From: Ryuthela nishihirai
Taxonomy: Eukaryota; Arthropoda; Arachnida; Araneae; Heptathelidae
Reading direction: 5' to 3'
Assembly: GCA_038380435.1 (NCBI GenBank)
Contig: JAWZYU010000007.1
Coordinates: 25,647,001-25,711,000, forward strand
DNA length: 64,000 bases
The notes beneath the pieces were generated by a model that was not told the DNA's origin, searched no databases, and worked only from the letters and a program-made list of their open reading frames with translations. Shown piece by piece: positions 43,027 through 54,271 of the stretch. A program made the translations under genes and the position numbers. Within the stretch, counting starts at the first letter, position 1. The number at the start of each line of letters is the position of its first letter.

Positions 43027-44257
43027 CACTGAAGAGCCAAAACGTTATGACCAGCGAGTCTGTATGCAAATCGAAGCAACTGCTGGCAAACTATGGCTCA
43101 TGTGAAGGTCATGAAACGGTATAAATAACACCTGATATTGAGCTCTGTTAATCAGTGTTATTTTGTTCTTCAGATGGGAAAGGCAGCGGACCTAAGTGAG
43201 TTTGACAAAGGCCAAATTGTAATGGTCAGACGACTGGATCAGAGCATTTCCGAGACGGCAAGGCTTGTGGGGTGCTCACGTTCAGCCATGATTAATACCT
43301 TAAAAAATGGTCCGAGGAGGGAAAAACCAAGAACCGCCAGCAAGGTGTGGGCCGACCACGGCTCATCAATGCAAGAGCTGAGCGAAGGCTATTCTGTATT
43401 GTACGAGCCAGCAGAAGGGCAAGGACCAACAGAAGAACTGCGTCGCAACTCGCCCGTAATTTGAATGCTGGTAACGGGAGTAATGTGTCACAATACACAG
43501 TACATCGAACCCTGCTGAAAATGGGGATGCATAGGAGAAAGCCGCTCTGAGTGCCATGCTAACTCCGGTTCACCATCGAAAGCGCCTAAAATGGGCACGC
43601 AAGCATCAAAACTGGACCTCGAATGATTGGAAGAAGGTCGTCTAGTCCGATGAATCTCGTTTCCTGTTGTACCATATGGACGGGCGGTAGGTGTGCGTCA
43701 TTTACCTGGGGGAAGTGTTGGCACTAGGATGCACCGTGGGATGAAAATAACTGGTGGAGGAAGTGTAATGCTTGGGCAATGTTCTGCTGGGAACCCCTGG
43801 GTACAGTCATTCATGTGTAGGAAACTATGAATCTACCATTATTATGACGTCTACCATCTACTTAAACATCATTGCAAACCAGGTACATCCTTTCATGGCA
43901 ACGGTATTCCCCTCTAGTAGTGCCTTCTTTCAGCAGGATAATGCGTCATGCCATACTGCCCGGATTGTTCGAGAATGATTCGCAGAACACGAGGAAGACT
44001 TTCAGGTATTGCTGTGCCCTCCAAATTCCGCAGGCATCAGTTCAATCGAGCATCTGTGGTTTGTGTTGGAACAGCATATCCGATCTGCGACTGCTCAACC
44101 ACGTAGCTTACAAGACAGAGTTAAAGGATCTGCTGGTAACGTGTTGGTACCAGATACCACAAGACACCTTTTAGAAATCTTGTAGCGTCCATGCCTCGCT
44201 GGCGGCACGTGGAAGACCATCATATCAGGAATGTGGCCATGTTTTGCCTCTTCGGTG
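43027..44257 (+). mobile_element. Tc1 transposon, complete ends, inactive
   Basis: Ends CACTGAAGAGCCAAAACG and, on the other strand, CACCGAAGAGGCAAAACATG, flanked by TA (43025-43026, 44258-44259). 1231 bp, a typical Tc1 size, holding one broken transposase gene in plus orientation. Nested within a pogo-like element. Confidence 0.92.
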
Positions 44258-44260
44258 TAT
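43174..44260 (+). pseudogene. Tc1 transposase, frameshifted
   Basis: Start ATG 43174: [20 protein letters not shown] and [16 protein letters not shown] form the first helix-turn-helix; [14 protein letters not shown] (another frame, from 43347) is the GRPR-like linker and second helix-turn-helix; then YTVHRTLLKMGMHRRKPL. The first catalytic Asp lies in SDESRFLLYH (about 43648). The second lies in QQDNASCHTARIVRE (about 43930), and the third block is LLCPPNSAGISSIEHLW with the Glu of IEHLW (about 44045). The gene ends in ECGHV.PCFASSVYI. At least four frameshifts and several stops (for example a Trp-to-stop change in RE.FAEHEED). DD34E-type spacing as in Tc1. Confidence 0.9.
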
Positions 44261-44581
44261 ATATAAAAAAATTATATTTTAGATATTTATATTTATATTA
44301 AGAACATTATACTACATATTTATTGTCGTTTTTAACCGCATTTTATTTTAACTAAGGTTTGAATAAAAGATTGTATTTGGTTTCTATAAAAACATTTCTC
44401 ATGTAACCGGCAGATTCAACTAATCGGCAATTCCCATTCCCCATAAATACCGGATAATCGGGAGTTTACTGTAAAATGTCTGGTGGGTGAATTAAGAACC
44501 ACTGCTCCAGTGAAATGAGAACTTGATAATAATTATTTAATTGTGACATGAAATAATATAATGACATATGCGATATAATGA

Positions 44582-44706
44582 ACTTTTACGAACTTGAATA
44601 AATTATTCTTGGTTTTATAACTAAATAATTGAAATCAAAACTTGTGCAATATTCAAAAAACAATGAATCCCCTTCTTGGAACAAAAATTTCAGCAACAAT
44701 TGCTCT
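44582..44706 (+). repeat. Diverged duplicate of 40827-41345 without the SINE
   Basis: ACTTTTACGA.CTTGAATAAATTATTCTTG..TTTATAACTAAATAATT and AAAACAATGAATCCCCTTCTT match the flanks of the SINE at 40887-41271. It serves as an empty-site reference. Nature of the duplicated segment unknown. Confidence 0.7.
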
Positions 44707-46899
44707 AGTGTAGTGATAAGACATGAAATAATATGATTCATAATAATAATAATGACAGGAAATAATTTGCTAGCCGTTATTAGCGAAACTTATTATACAA
44801 AAGTATTTCAAAAATTTAATTTAGCAGAATGAGACATTAACAACTTTTTCGGTTCTTGATTAAATGTTTTCTTTTCTTCGATATATATATGTGTGTCGTT
44901 TACTTTCCGTGGGTAATTTAAATTTTACCATATTATTTTGTTCACAAATACAGTATTTACTTCAGCCAATATTTTTATGAGCAAAGAAATCATAAAAAGA
45001 ACCTTCGGAAGCCATTACCAATGTTACCTTGCTGCTAATGAAGAGAGCCTTCGAGCTGAACATTAGCACTTCGAACAATCCTATCCTGGTTTCGATTAAC
45101 CTCCCCACTTTCTTGCTATTGTCTGAAGAAGTGTTTTAGAAATGAGTTCGGCCCGGGGCTTTGTCACGCTGAAACTTAACTGGCATAGTGGTTAGGTAGC
45201 TAGCGACTGTTCCAGCAAGGCTAACTTTGTGTGTTGTGTTAGCTCTAACTAAGGCAGTGGTCAGCAGTGACTTCGGTCTTAGTTGGGCATGTCCTTGTAT
45301 GAGAAGGCCTGTATTAAGCTAGGAGTAGCTTCCAGGATTCTTCTCTGTCCTATATGTCACAAATCAAAAAAAAAATAGCGCAGGTGACTTCAAGAGGGAG
45401 GACTCGTTTTCAGTTATTAATTTGAATTCTATTGTTCTCTTAATTGCGAAAATAATTAATAAAAAACATAAAACAAAGGATTTCTTTTGATTATCATTCC
45501 AACTTTTTAGTCTTTCGCAATTAAAATCGAGCACCATTTAGAATCTGATTAATTTTTTAGGTATTCTCTCTCTCTTTTTAAATAATCGCTCTTAGCGTTT
45601 GTACTGATGTTGCTCAAGAATTTTCAGCTTCTAAAAATTATCTCTATTGTTTTTCTTTCCAAAAAATATTAAGGTTTTAATTTTGTCATCAAAAACTTAA
45701 AGTTTCTAATGACTCATAATAAGAAGAATTACAAAATGGTTTAAAGCAGAGAGAGCCAAACTTTTAGATTCTGCGATCGACTTTTAAGACAGAAATCTTT
45801 CGCGATCGACCATAGTATATAAGTTATAATAATTATCTAACACTGCTAGACCAGCTAAGCATAAAATAACAATTTAGCATCAAACATATTAACGTGACAT
45901 TGCGACATTATTTAAAATACAATATTTTCCAACAAAAACTATTTATTTTAAATATCCATAAAAGGTGATTGTTTTCACTAACTTTACTGTTGAGAAATAG
46001 ATCCATGACACTGCATATCTTCTGCTAACTTACTAAATGAGGGCTCATAACTGCTGAGGCACAATGAATTTTTTTTCATCAATACATTCTATATATATTC
46101 TATATATAGGCAAAGGCAGCGCCTCCCGGAATTTCGGACACATTTCGAGGAATCACTCCCGACCCACGACAGTTAGGAATCCGATCTTTTGCCCCAATAG
46201 GATTAGAACAAAAAGGCGACCATCCCACCAAATTTGGGACCGATCGCTCAAGTAACCGCAAAGCCAAAGGGAAACCGACAATTTCTGTCGGCGATGACTC
46301 CATAATCGTCCACCCGCCCGGATTTTCGCCTATTATATAATATCTGATCATTCTTTTGATTTTTTTTCTTTTATTATGTTCGTCGAATTTAAAGTGACAT
46401 ATAAGCTCTCTCTCTTGCCTTTTCGACAGAGCATGCAATATCTATTTTAAAATGTTGTTAACGATTCGGTAGCTCGATAAATTGATTTGTTGATGTCTGT
46501 TTAATTAGTGCGTTAGTCGAAGTCGACTTCGCTTAGATAATTGCAGTCAGAAGAATTTTAAACTAGATGGATAACACGGAATCGCCTCTGGCGAATTTGG
46601 GATGCTCGTTTTCAGAGAAAATTAAATTTTTCATTTTCCGAATTTTGCATCTTTAAAAGTAATAAATTCGTACTAATGAATTATTGGAAAATGCAGATAA
46701 CAATATATTATTAGCCTTATAAAACGCAAAAGGAATATCTAATTCATCCTTTATAATTAAAGAGTTGGATTTTCTTATCCCCTAAAGTTAAGAGGCAAAT
46801 CATTAGTGTATATTTTATAAAATAATTAATTTATTATTACTATGTCATATATTATTATTGAAAATTTTTAAAAAGAATGAGTAACCGGTTTAATTTTAA
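44707..46899. other. Long stretch without a recognised gene
   Basis: AT-rich, with a less AT-rich block at about 46105-46330. A 112-codon minus frame (46438-46100) overlaps that block; it shows no motif, and a plus frame overlaps it. A possible hAT-type end (GAGAGAGCCAAACTTTTAG) lies at 45750. The phrase GAATCACTCCC..CCCACGACAGTT at about 46150 recurs near 47855, so part of this is also repetitive. Confidence 0.35.
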
Positions 46900-47450
46900 T
46901 TAAACGGAATATTATTAAAACACTAAATTTTTTTTACTTCACCAATGCATTCTGTCCCCAAAATTTCTAGAATAAATATATCGTTTGAAATATTAATACA
47001 AGTTTTACATTTTCTGCTTTTGGCGTCCTTTAACGACGGTAAATTAAGACCATTTGGAGGATTTGAAAGCTATTAATCATCATATTTCGTTAGTAGTTGT
47101 TCAACTCAAAAGAGATTTTTCATTAATCTCTGAAAGCAAAAAATGCTTTTCCCCCACAAACCCTAGGGATGAAGGAGCATACTGTTGCTGCCAATGTAAA
47201 CCCTTGATCTTCACACTCCACCACTAACATACTAAATTTCTAGCCTAAATATATCATTCTCAATATTCGTTTAAAATTTTCAATATTTTCCAAAGTCAGA
47301 GGTCGTAAGTAAAGCTTTTGCGAGATTCTAAATGTGTGAGTCATAATAGTTTATTAATATTATTCAACCCAAAAAGAATTTTCAATTTATCTCTAAAATA
47401 ATTAATTATCTCTCAAAATACACAAATTACATTTTCCCACTCACCCCTCT
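46900..47450 (+). repeat. Modular repeat E, two diverged units
   Basis: Two units with ATATATCGTTTGAAATATTA and TAAATATATCATTCTCAATA in place of the usual CATCGTTTGCAATATTCG, and remnants of the ..AGAGGTCGTAA and ATTATTCAACCCAAAAAGAA phrases. Interrupted at 47451 by SINE B and continued at 47640. Confidence 0.55.
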
Positions 47451-47635
47451 CCCGTGGTCGAGTGGTTAGCATGCTTGGCTATTAAGAAAAGGTACTCTGG
47501 GTTCGAGCCCCAGGTAAGGCATGGATGTTTGTGTTTCTACTAAGGCCTCGCCTTCACAGTTTCTTTTCGTATATGGTGTATTAAACTGGCAGACTCCTGT
47601 CAGACACTATAACAAGCAGCTGTTTGAGCGATTAT
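47451..47635 (+). repeat. SINE family B
   Basis: Plus orientation: CCCGTGGTCGAGTGGTTAGC (box A), GGGTTCGAGCCCC (box B), AAGGCATGGATGTTTG and CAAGCAGCTGTTTGAG, with a T-rich end. An 88-codon frame across its junction (47521-47787) is fortuitous. Confidence 0.88.
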
Positions 47636-47639
47636 TTTT

Positions 47640-47830
47640 TTTTTTTCTGGAGGTAAAGGTGGAAATCATTATTGCCAAACTTCGTGACATTCACAGTTCA
47701 CAACGAAAATTTCAAATATCTAACGTAATTACATGTCTTGCAATATTATTTGGAAATTTTTCGATTTTCAACTTTTACCACCTTTAGAGGGAGCAATTAT
47801 AGCTACAGGGCAGTTCTGAGAGCGCTAATC
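47640..47830 (+). repeat. Modular repeat E, one unit
   Basis: AATCATTATTGCCAAAC, GTCTTGCAATATTATTTGG, TTTTCAACTTTTACCACC and TTTAGAGGGAGCAATTATAG, then TCATATTTCATCAAT. This copy shows the uninterrupted sequence across the point where a MITE split the unit at 28567/29583. Confidence 0.65.
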
Positions 47831-48313
47831 GTCATATTTCATCAATGTTCGTCGAATCACTCCCACGACAGTTGGATCTTGGCTCGCAGACTATGTTTCT
47901 GATATTTCTGATTAATCTGTAACAGATTAATGAACCCAAAATTAATTCTTAATTTATCTCAAATAATAAAGTTCGATGTCTTCAAATGGACAGAGTGACA
48001 AAAAAAGCGAAACCATTAGCTCGTTTTCTTCACTTCTGAAAATAAGCTAATTATAATTGGAAGTTAAAGTAAAAGTATTTAGTGTGTGCATAAATTTTGG
48101 TAAACGAAGTGTAGATTTATGCAATCACTTGTAGCTTATTTAAATAGTCCTAATAATTATTTTTAGAGTATTGTATTTGTCTGTAAAATCTACTTGCTAC
48201 TGACACTGCTCAATTCCTACAAATAAACTTGTAAATACGTTAATTCGTCCTCTTACTTTGAAATTCATAACAATAGCCTATAGTGTTCTTTAATAGAACA
48301 TTAAACTGATATA

Positions 48314-51198
48314 CACCCAATTCTTTTTTATTTGCACGGATTTTTTTACACGATTTTGATTTAACACGGTTTAGAAAAAAATTCCAATTCCCTTTTTACA
48401 CGATTTATTTTGATCTAACACGGTTGAAACGGCGCTTTTTTAAAATTCTACATTTGAATTTAATTCTGAAAAAATTTTCCTATTCAAGAAAAAATTCCTA
48501 GAATTTACATTTACAACAAAGATGCCGCTTTTATGGTCACATTTTTCGAAGTAGTTTTAACTTTGAAAATGTTCCATAGATACACATTTTGTGCACTAAA
48601 ATCCCCAAAATAGGAACTACACAACAAGTTTTCTCTATTTCATTCTCTACTTTATGGAAAAATTGTACTAAACCTACTTCATTCGGAATAAATCGTCAAT
48701 ATTGAGTTTCGGGAATTCCCCTCAATTTTATATTCTTTACATACGTTAGTCTTGATCTCTCATTTCGTGTTTAAAGTTAGAAGCGTTTAGATGTTTAATA
48801 GAAGAAATAGGAAAAAAAAATTGTTTATTTTTTGAAGTTTTGTGCGCGTAATATAAATTTGTTAAATTTTGTTAATAGGTAATTTACAATTTTTCATCAT
48901 CTGATTTATTAACTGCAATTCAAATATTTTTCGTAAGCCTCACCACGATGTCGGATAATTCAACTATACAAAAGCAGAAAAGGAAAGCTATCTCTTCGGA
49001 TACTAAGATCTAAATTTTAGATTGTCTTGCAACTGGAGAAGTTTCAATATCCATAGGTAAATATTTTGGTTTGAACGAAGCTACCGTAAGAACCATCAAG
49101 AAAAATGAAGAGGCTATTAGAAACTCTGTGCTTTCTGGAACAAAATTGAGCGCTAAGTCGTCATTGTACACGAGAGATATTGTAAAAGTGAAGATGGAAA
49201 AGGCACTAGTAATGTGGATAGAAAATAACTCGCAAAAAATACCTCTAGACCGTATTACCATTAAACAGATGTCATTACGAAAATATAAGCAGATACAAGA
49301 AATGGAGCCAACCACATCAGCTCAGTTAAACAAAAATTATGAATTTTCTGCAAGTACAGGTTGGCTTGCAGGATTTCTTCAAAGACATGTGTTTCATAAA
49401 GTAAAGATGAAAGGTGAAGTTGCATCTGCAGATGAGACGGCTGCTAAAGAATTTTGTCCAAAATTGGCCCAAATCATTGAAGATGGTGGATACATTCCTG
49501 ATAAAGTTTGGAATGAAGATGAAACTGGTCTTTTTTGGAAAAAAAATACCAAGTAGAACCTACGTAGCAAAATCACAAAAAACAATTGGTGGTTTTGAAA
49601 GAGCTAAGGAACATGTGACCATTCTATTTTGCAGCAATGCTTCAGGAGATCGTATGTTAAAACCGCTGCTCATCAATCGATCCCTAAGACCACGGTCAAT
49701 GAAAGGTGTAGATTTGAATAAATTGCCAGTGTATTGAATGGCAAACAAAAAAGCCTGGGCTACAAAAGAAATTTTTAATGAATGATTCCATAAATGTTTT
49801 GTTCCAGAAGTTAAACGCTATTTAAAGGGAAAAAATCTCGATTTTGAAATTCTATTGATTATAGACAATGCGCCTGGCCATCCTGTTCTGGAACACCCAA
49901 ATGCGCAATTTTGTTTTCTGCCGCCTAATACGACATCCTTAATGCAACCACTAGACCAGGGTATAATTTTTACATTCAAATCTTACTACGTAAGACGAAA
50001 ATTCCAATATATTTTGAATAAACTAGATAAGGATAAAACACTAACTCTTATTGACGTGTGGAAGAAGTTTTATATTTTAAATTGTATCAGACATGCTAGA
50101 TTGACGTTATCAGAATTAAAACCATCAACTTTAAACGCAAGCTGGAAAGCTATTTGACCAGAATGTGTAAAAAGCAAAGATCCTGTACCCCCAAATACGT
50201 ATAAATAATCTAATATCATCACTTTAGCACATGCAGTTGGTGGAGAAAGATTCGATGATTTATCGCTTGCAGATATTGATGAATTGCTGGTTGACAAAGC
50301 TAATAAGCTAATAAGCTGGTGACAAAGCTAATAGAAGTTGTCCTTGAGACTCCTGATGAAAAGAAAAAAAGGGATGGTGATGAAGAAATTCCACTCACTG
50401 CAGATTTAATTAAAGAAGGGCTTCAAATGGCTAGTAAATTGAAAAGCTATTTTCTTACACATGATCCCATTGTCGAACGAGCGGAGCAGTTTGAACGTGA
50501 AGTCATGTATAGCGCATTATCAAGAATTATACAAAGATCTAGTCAAAGCAGAATCTCAACGATTGGTTACAGAGTTCGTTGTCAAAACTAATCAAACTTC
50601 AGAATCACTGGAAACATGTGATAATTTGGTTCAACATGCCACAGAGAGCATTTCACCATTGGAGTATGAACACGACGGCCAAAATGTTTCAAGCGATAAG
50701 TGATTTAATTCTAGTCTTACGCAAACGAATGCGTCTATTGTCAGAAAGTGACAACGAATAAAATCTAGTTAATAAGCATATATAAAAAAGTCTATAATAA
50801 AATCTCATATAATAAAAAAGTCTATAATAAAATCATATATAATAAAATCTAGTTAATAAAGCATATATAAAGTCATATTTTTTTGCACTTTTATATTTTT
50901 GAATTAGTGACATATTATTTTCTTTATGAAGGATTAATTTACTTTATATAAGTACATATAATTATCTTTATAAGTTTATAAAATAAAAAAATTTGTTTAA
51001 ATAAGTAAAAATCAAATAAAAATTTAATTAAAAATTTTGATATGATTTGTTTGAAAACAACTTATTATTTGTACTGAGTTTTCACGTCTGGAACCAATCA
51101 TCTGTTTTTTCGTACGCACTGTAGTTTTTTACACGGTTTCTTTTTTTGCACGGTTTTTTCGGGAATCTATCTACCGTGTAAAAACAGAATTAGGTGTG
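48314..51198 (+). mobile_element. Tigger (pogo superfamily) transposon
   Basis: Left end CACCCAATTCTTTTTTATTT and right end, on the minus strand, CACACCTAATTCTGTTTTTA, related inverted repeats with ACACGG motifs repeated in both subterminal regions. Flanked by TA (48312-48313, 51199-51200). 2885 bp with one transposase gene in plus orientation. No nested insertion inside. Confidence 0.88.
48948..50761 (+). pseudogene. Tigger transposase (TIGD1-like), decayed
   Basis: ATG at 48948 (MSDNSTIQKQKRKAISSDTK), then an in-frame stop at codon 22. The N-terminal psq-type helix-turn-helix follows (ISIGKYFGLNEATVRTIKKN), then the CENP-B-type DNA-binding region (TGWLAGFLQRH at about 49355) and the DDE_1 domain: VWNEDETGLFWKK (first Asp, about 49520), a frameshift in an A-run at 49540-49548, RTYVAKSQKTIGGFERAKEH, IIDNAPGHP (second Asp, about 49862), then PNTTSLMQPLDQGI (third Asp, about 49950). 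The C-terminus has DLIKEGLQMASKLKSYFLTH. At least three stops fall where Trp is expected (VY.MANKK, NE.FHK, KAI.PECV), each TGA. About 600 codons, the normal length for the family. A small duplication lies at 50290-50335. Confidence 0.92.
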
Positions 51199-51200
51199 TA

Positions 51201-52074
51201 CCGTTATTATTGTTCTGAATCTGACAATGATAATCACATGCAGAAGTCTAAAAAGGTTTCCGTCACCTGAAATACAAATGGAAAAATTTATCCCTTTGTT
51301 ACACAAGACCTGTTTCAGATTCTTGTTTACGATAATCAGATACTTTTGCTGTGGTAAAAAACAAGCTACCCTGAATGCAATACTTTCGAAAAATGAGAGA
51401 TGATAAAAGACCTTTCAGCTAGAAACTTATGACCAAAATAAGAAAGGATATTCCATTCATAAAAGCACAAAAGCCAAATGGAGTGCCGAAATCTCGATAA
51501 AGACATCTGCCATTTCCTTTCAGGTCGAAGGATGTTGAAAAAAGTGAGATTTTCGCCATATCACTAACCGAGGTGCTTTGCTTCCAACAGACGCCAGTAC
51601 TGATATCCTAAAGTGTGATTGGACAGTCTGCGAGCCAAGATATCGAAGCCATTCTTTTCTCCAATGGGCAGACTCGTCTAGACTCTTACTACAGGCAATT
51701 GGTCTCGTTGGATACAGAGTACAAAAAAATGTCTAATATTTTCAGATCGAGGAATCTGCGAAAATGAATAATGGCGAGAAAGAACAGATTATCAAACTGG
51801 AGATCGTTGATACTTGCCTATGATATTTGGTGAAGGTTTATAAAAAACGGTATTATTCTTTGGTGAAGATATAAGAGGAATTCTTGACTTTGAACGGTAT
51901 GAGGAGACACCGTCGTCAACTGACAGTCGAATCATGTGGATGGGACAAACTCTGACACTTTTGTTAATGATTTCCACAAAGGATGGACATTAATTGTCTG
52001 TAATAGATTAATTATTATAGCGTATACAGGCCGGATCTAAAAAACAATCGAACCTAAAAGAGTGTAAAAGTTGG
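51201..52074. other. Stretch without a recognised gene
   Basis: Short frames of 60-70 codons on both strands, none with motifs. No inverted repeat or known family seen. Confidence 0.4.
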
Positions 52075-52690
52075 GGACTTCGAAGATGAACTAAATCCTC
52101 CATACAGAAAAAAATGGCAACAATCGGCCAAGAGGCAAAAAAAATTATTTTTACATCTCAAAAAGACTTGATTTTAATTTCAGCATAACATTACAGGTCT
52201 ATAAAAAAGCTTATTGAAAAATGCATGAAACTTATAAATAAGTTTAATGTTTTGCCTCTATTACTCTTATTAGCATGCAGAAGGAGGGGATGGCCCCTTG
52301 TTGCCCCCTATATCTGAGCCTGAGCTTATGTAATATATTAATATGCAATATGTTAGATGTTATTCACTTTTAAATTCAATCTTCTGTCTTTTCTACAATA
52401 TTTTTCTAATTGAGTGAGAATAATAGAAGTCGTGGATTTTATGGATCTTTTGACATTTTTTCCATACTAATTGTCGATTGCTGTATGAATTGTAATGAGA
52501 GGTGGGAGACGTGAGAGTTTCTTAAAAATCTAAAAGGCAGTGTAATGTCGAGAAGTTAAGAAACCTCTGATATAAAATAACTTTTTAAGTTCGAAGGTGA
52601 ACTAAATCCTCCATAAAGAAAAAAATGGCAACAATCGACCAAGAGGGAAAAAATCATTTTCACATCTCAAACTAGCCTAGATTTTTTAAA
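52075..52690. repeat. About 100-bp direct repeats 510 bp apart
   Basis: 52085-52185 and about 52595-52690 share GAACTAAATCCTCCATA.AG, AAAAAAATGGCAACAATCG and CAAGAGG.AAAAAA. The intervening 400 bp shows nothing recognisable. They could be terminal direct repeats of a small element or an ancient duplication. Confidence 0.55.
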
Positions 52691-52691
52691 A

Positions 52692-53540
52692 TAAATTTAA
52701 AAATAGCAACCGCTTATATGAAAATAAATTTAACAGTAACTGCATATTTGAAAATATATTTAAAACAGTAACTGCATATTTGAAATAAATTTAATGACAA
52801 TAACTGCATATTTGAAAATAAATTGAACAATAGTAACTTTATATTTAAAAATAAATTTAACGACAGGAACTGCATATTTGAAAATAAATTTAACGACAAT
52901 AATTGCATATTTGGAAATAAATTTAACGACAGTAACTGCATGATTGAACACAAATTTAATAAAAGTAACTGCATATTTGAAAATAAATTTAACAACAGTA
53001 ATTTTATATTTGAAAATAAATTTAACGACGGGAACTGCATATTTGAAAATAAATTTAACAACAGTAATTGCATATTTGGAAATAAATTTTACAACAGTAA
53101 TTGCATATTTGGAAATAAATTTAACGACAATAACTGCATATTTAGAAATAAATTTAACGACAGTAACTGCATGTTTGAACACAAATTTAATAAAAGTAAC
53201 TGCATATTTGAAAATAAATTTAACAACAGTAATTTTATATTTGAAATAAATTTAACGACGGGAACTGCATATTTGAAAATAAATTTAACAACAGTAATTG
53301 CATATTTGGAAATAAATTTTACAACAGTAATTGCATATTTGGAAATAAATTTAACGACAATAACTGCATATTTAGAAATAAATTTAACGACAGTAACTGC
53401 ATGTTTGAACACAAATTTAATAAAAGTAACTGCATATTTGAAAATAAATTTAACAACAGTAACTGCATATTCGAAAATAAATTTAAAATAGTTACTGCAT
53501 ATTTGAAAATAATTTAACAATAGTAACTGAATATTTGAAA
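52692..53540. repeat. 33-bp minisatellite with about 230-bp higher-order period
   Basis: Roughly 25 units of GAAAATAAATTTAACAACAG plus TAATTGCATATTT. A variant unit with TGCATG.TTGAACACAAATTT recurs at about 52938, 53168 and 53397, i.e. every 229-230 bp (seven units), so blocks of seven units were duplicated. Because 33 is a multiple of three, several frames stay open (up to 222 codons on plus, 152 on minus) and encode 11-residue repeats; this is expected of the array and is not evidence of a gene. Confidence 0.92.
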
Positions 53541-53589
53541 AGAACACAGGTATAATATATCAGAAAAAATTACATCATTTAAAAATTTT

Positions 53590-54271
53590 GGTTTAAGTAA
53601 AAAGGAAATTTCTATTATAATGTGAATTAAAGCAAACTCTGCAATTACAAAACCATTTTTATATAATTTGAAAAAAGTAAACTCTCCTAACTGTATGACT
53701 TGTAATCAACGTGAAACTATTGAACATTTGATTTTTCAATGTAAAAGATATAAAATAGAAAGACACAAATATTTTTCTAACCTAAAAAAATATAATGTTA
53801 ATATTTTTTCCTTCAAAACTATATTAGAACCCGAAAATCAACGAATGAAAAAAATCATATTATAAACTTTTAATTACTTTTTTGAAGGACATTGACATGT
53901 TTGTCTTCCTTTAAAAAAAAAACTTGTGTCTGAATGAGTCTGCATAGAACGCTTCTATGCGGGAAAATTCATTTTGTTGAGTTTTGTTTCAATTCAATTC
54001 ATTATTACTCAGATCTTTATTTTCAAACTTTAAATTATTATTTATTTATTTTATTATTAAGCATAAAACTATTAAATTAATTAACTATGACACTTCATTG
54101 AATAATGAAAACTAATATGTTTGATATGTATAATATTTAAAATATTCTCTTGTTTTTCTTTATATTTCATTTAAAAAATTTTATTTTCTTTTATTTTAAC
54201 TGAACCTGGTGCAGAAGGGACTGGCACTAACATCATCATGGTTGTTAGGTGTATAAATAAATAATAAATAA
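53590..54271 (+). mobile_element. LINE 3' end (C-terminal zinc-knuckle fragment and 3' UTR)
   Basis: The frame LSKKEISIIM, a stop, then IKANSAITKPFLYNLKKVN and SPNCMTCNQRETIEHLIFQC ends at 53865. Cys-x2-Cys-x8-His-x4-Cys is the knuckle found at the C-terminus of I/R1/jockey-type LINE proteins. About 380 bp of 3' UTR follows, ending in an AAATAAATAATAAATA tail at 54255-54271. The rest of the element is missing. Clade uncertain. Confidence 0.75.

Larger units (their letters stand above)
42275..44471. mobile_element. pogo-like transposon holding a Tc1 element and a SINE B
   Basis: Ends CAGTGAACTTCCAGTTATCC and, on the other strand, CAGTAAACTCCCGATTATCC, flanked by TA (42273-42274 and 44472-44473). 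A short frame at 42367-42555 contains an acidic DDPDE segment after a Ser/Pro-rich stretch, which could be a remnant of a pogo/jerky-type C-terminus (weak). Most coding sequence is lost. Nested insertions: SINE B at 42578-42738 and Tc1 at 43027-44257. Confidence 0.75.

Noticed and set aside
45180..45340. tRNA-like head (GGCATAGTGGTTAGG) at about 45181
   Set aside because: No box B at the expected distance and no match to the SINE A or B body.
46100..46438. 112-codon minus frame in a less AT-rich block
   Set aside because: No recognisable motif; parts of the block recur near 47855, so it is probably repetitive and not a gene.
52823..53491. 222-codon plus frame (and minus frames of 119-152 codons) with 11-residue repeats
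   Set aside because: Product of a 33-bp tandem array. All frames are open for the same reason, and higher-order duplications of 229-230 bp break them.
52692..53540. CRISPR-like array
   Set aside because: Units are contiguous with no unique spacers, and the window is animal-like.
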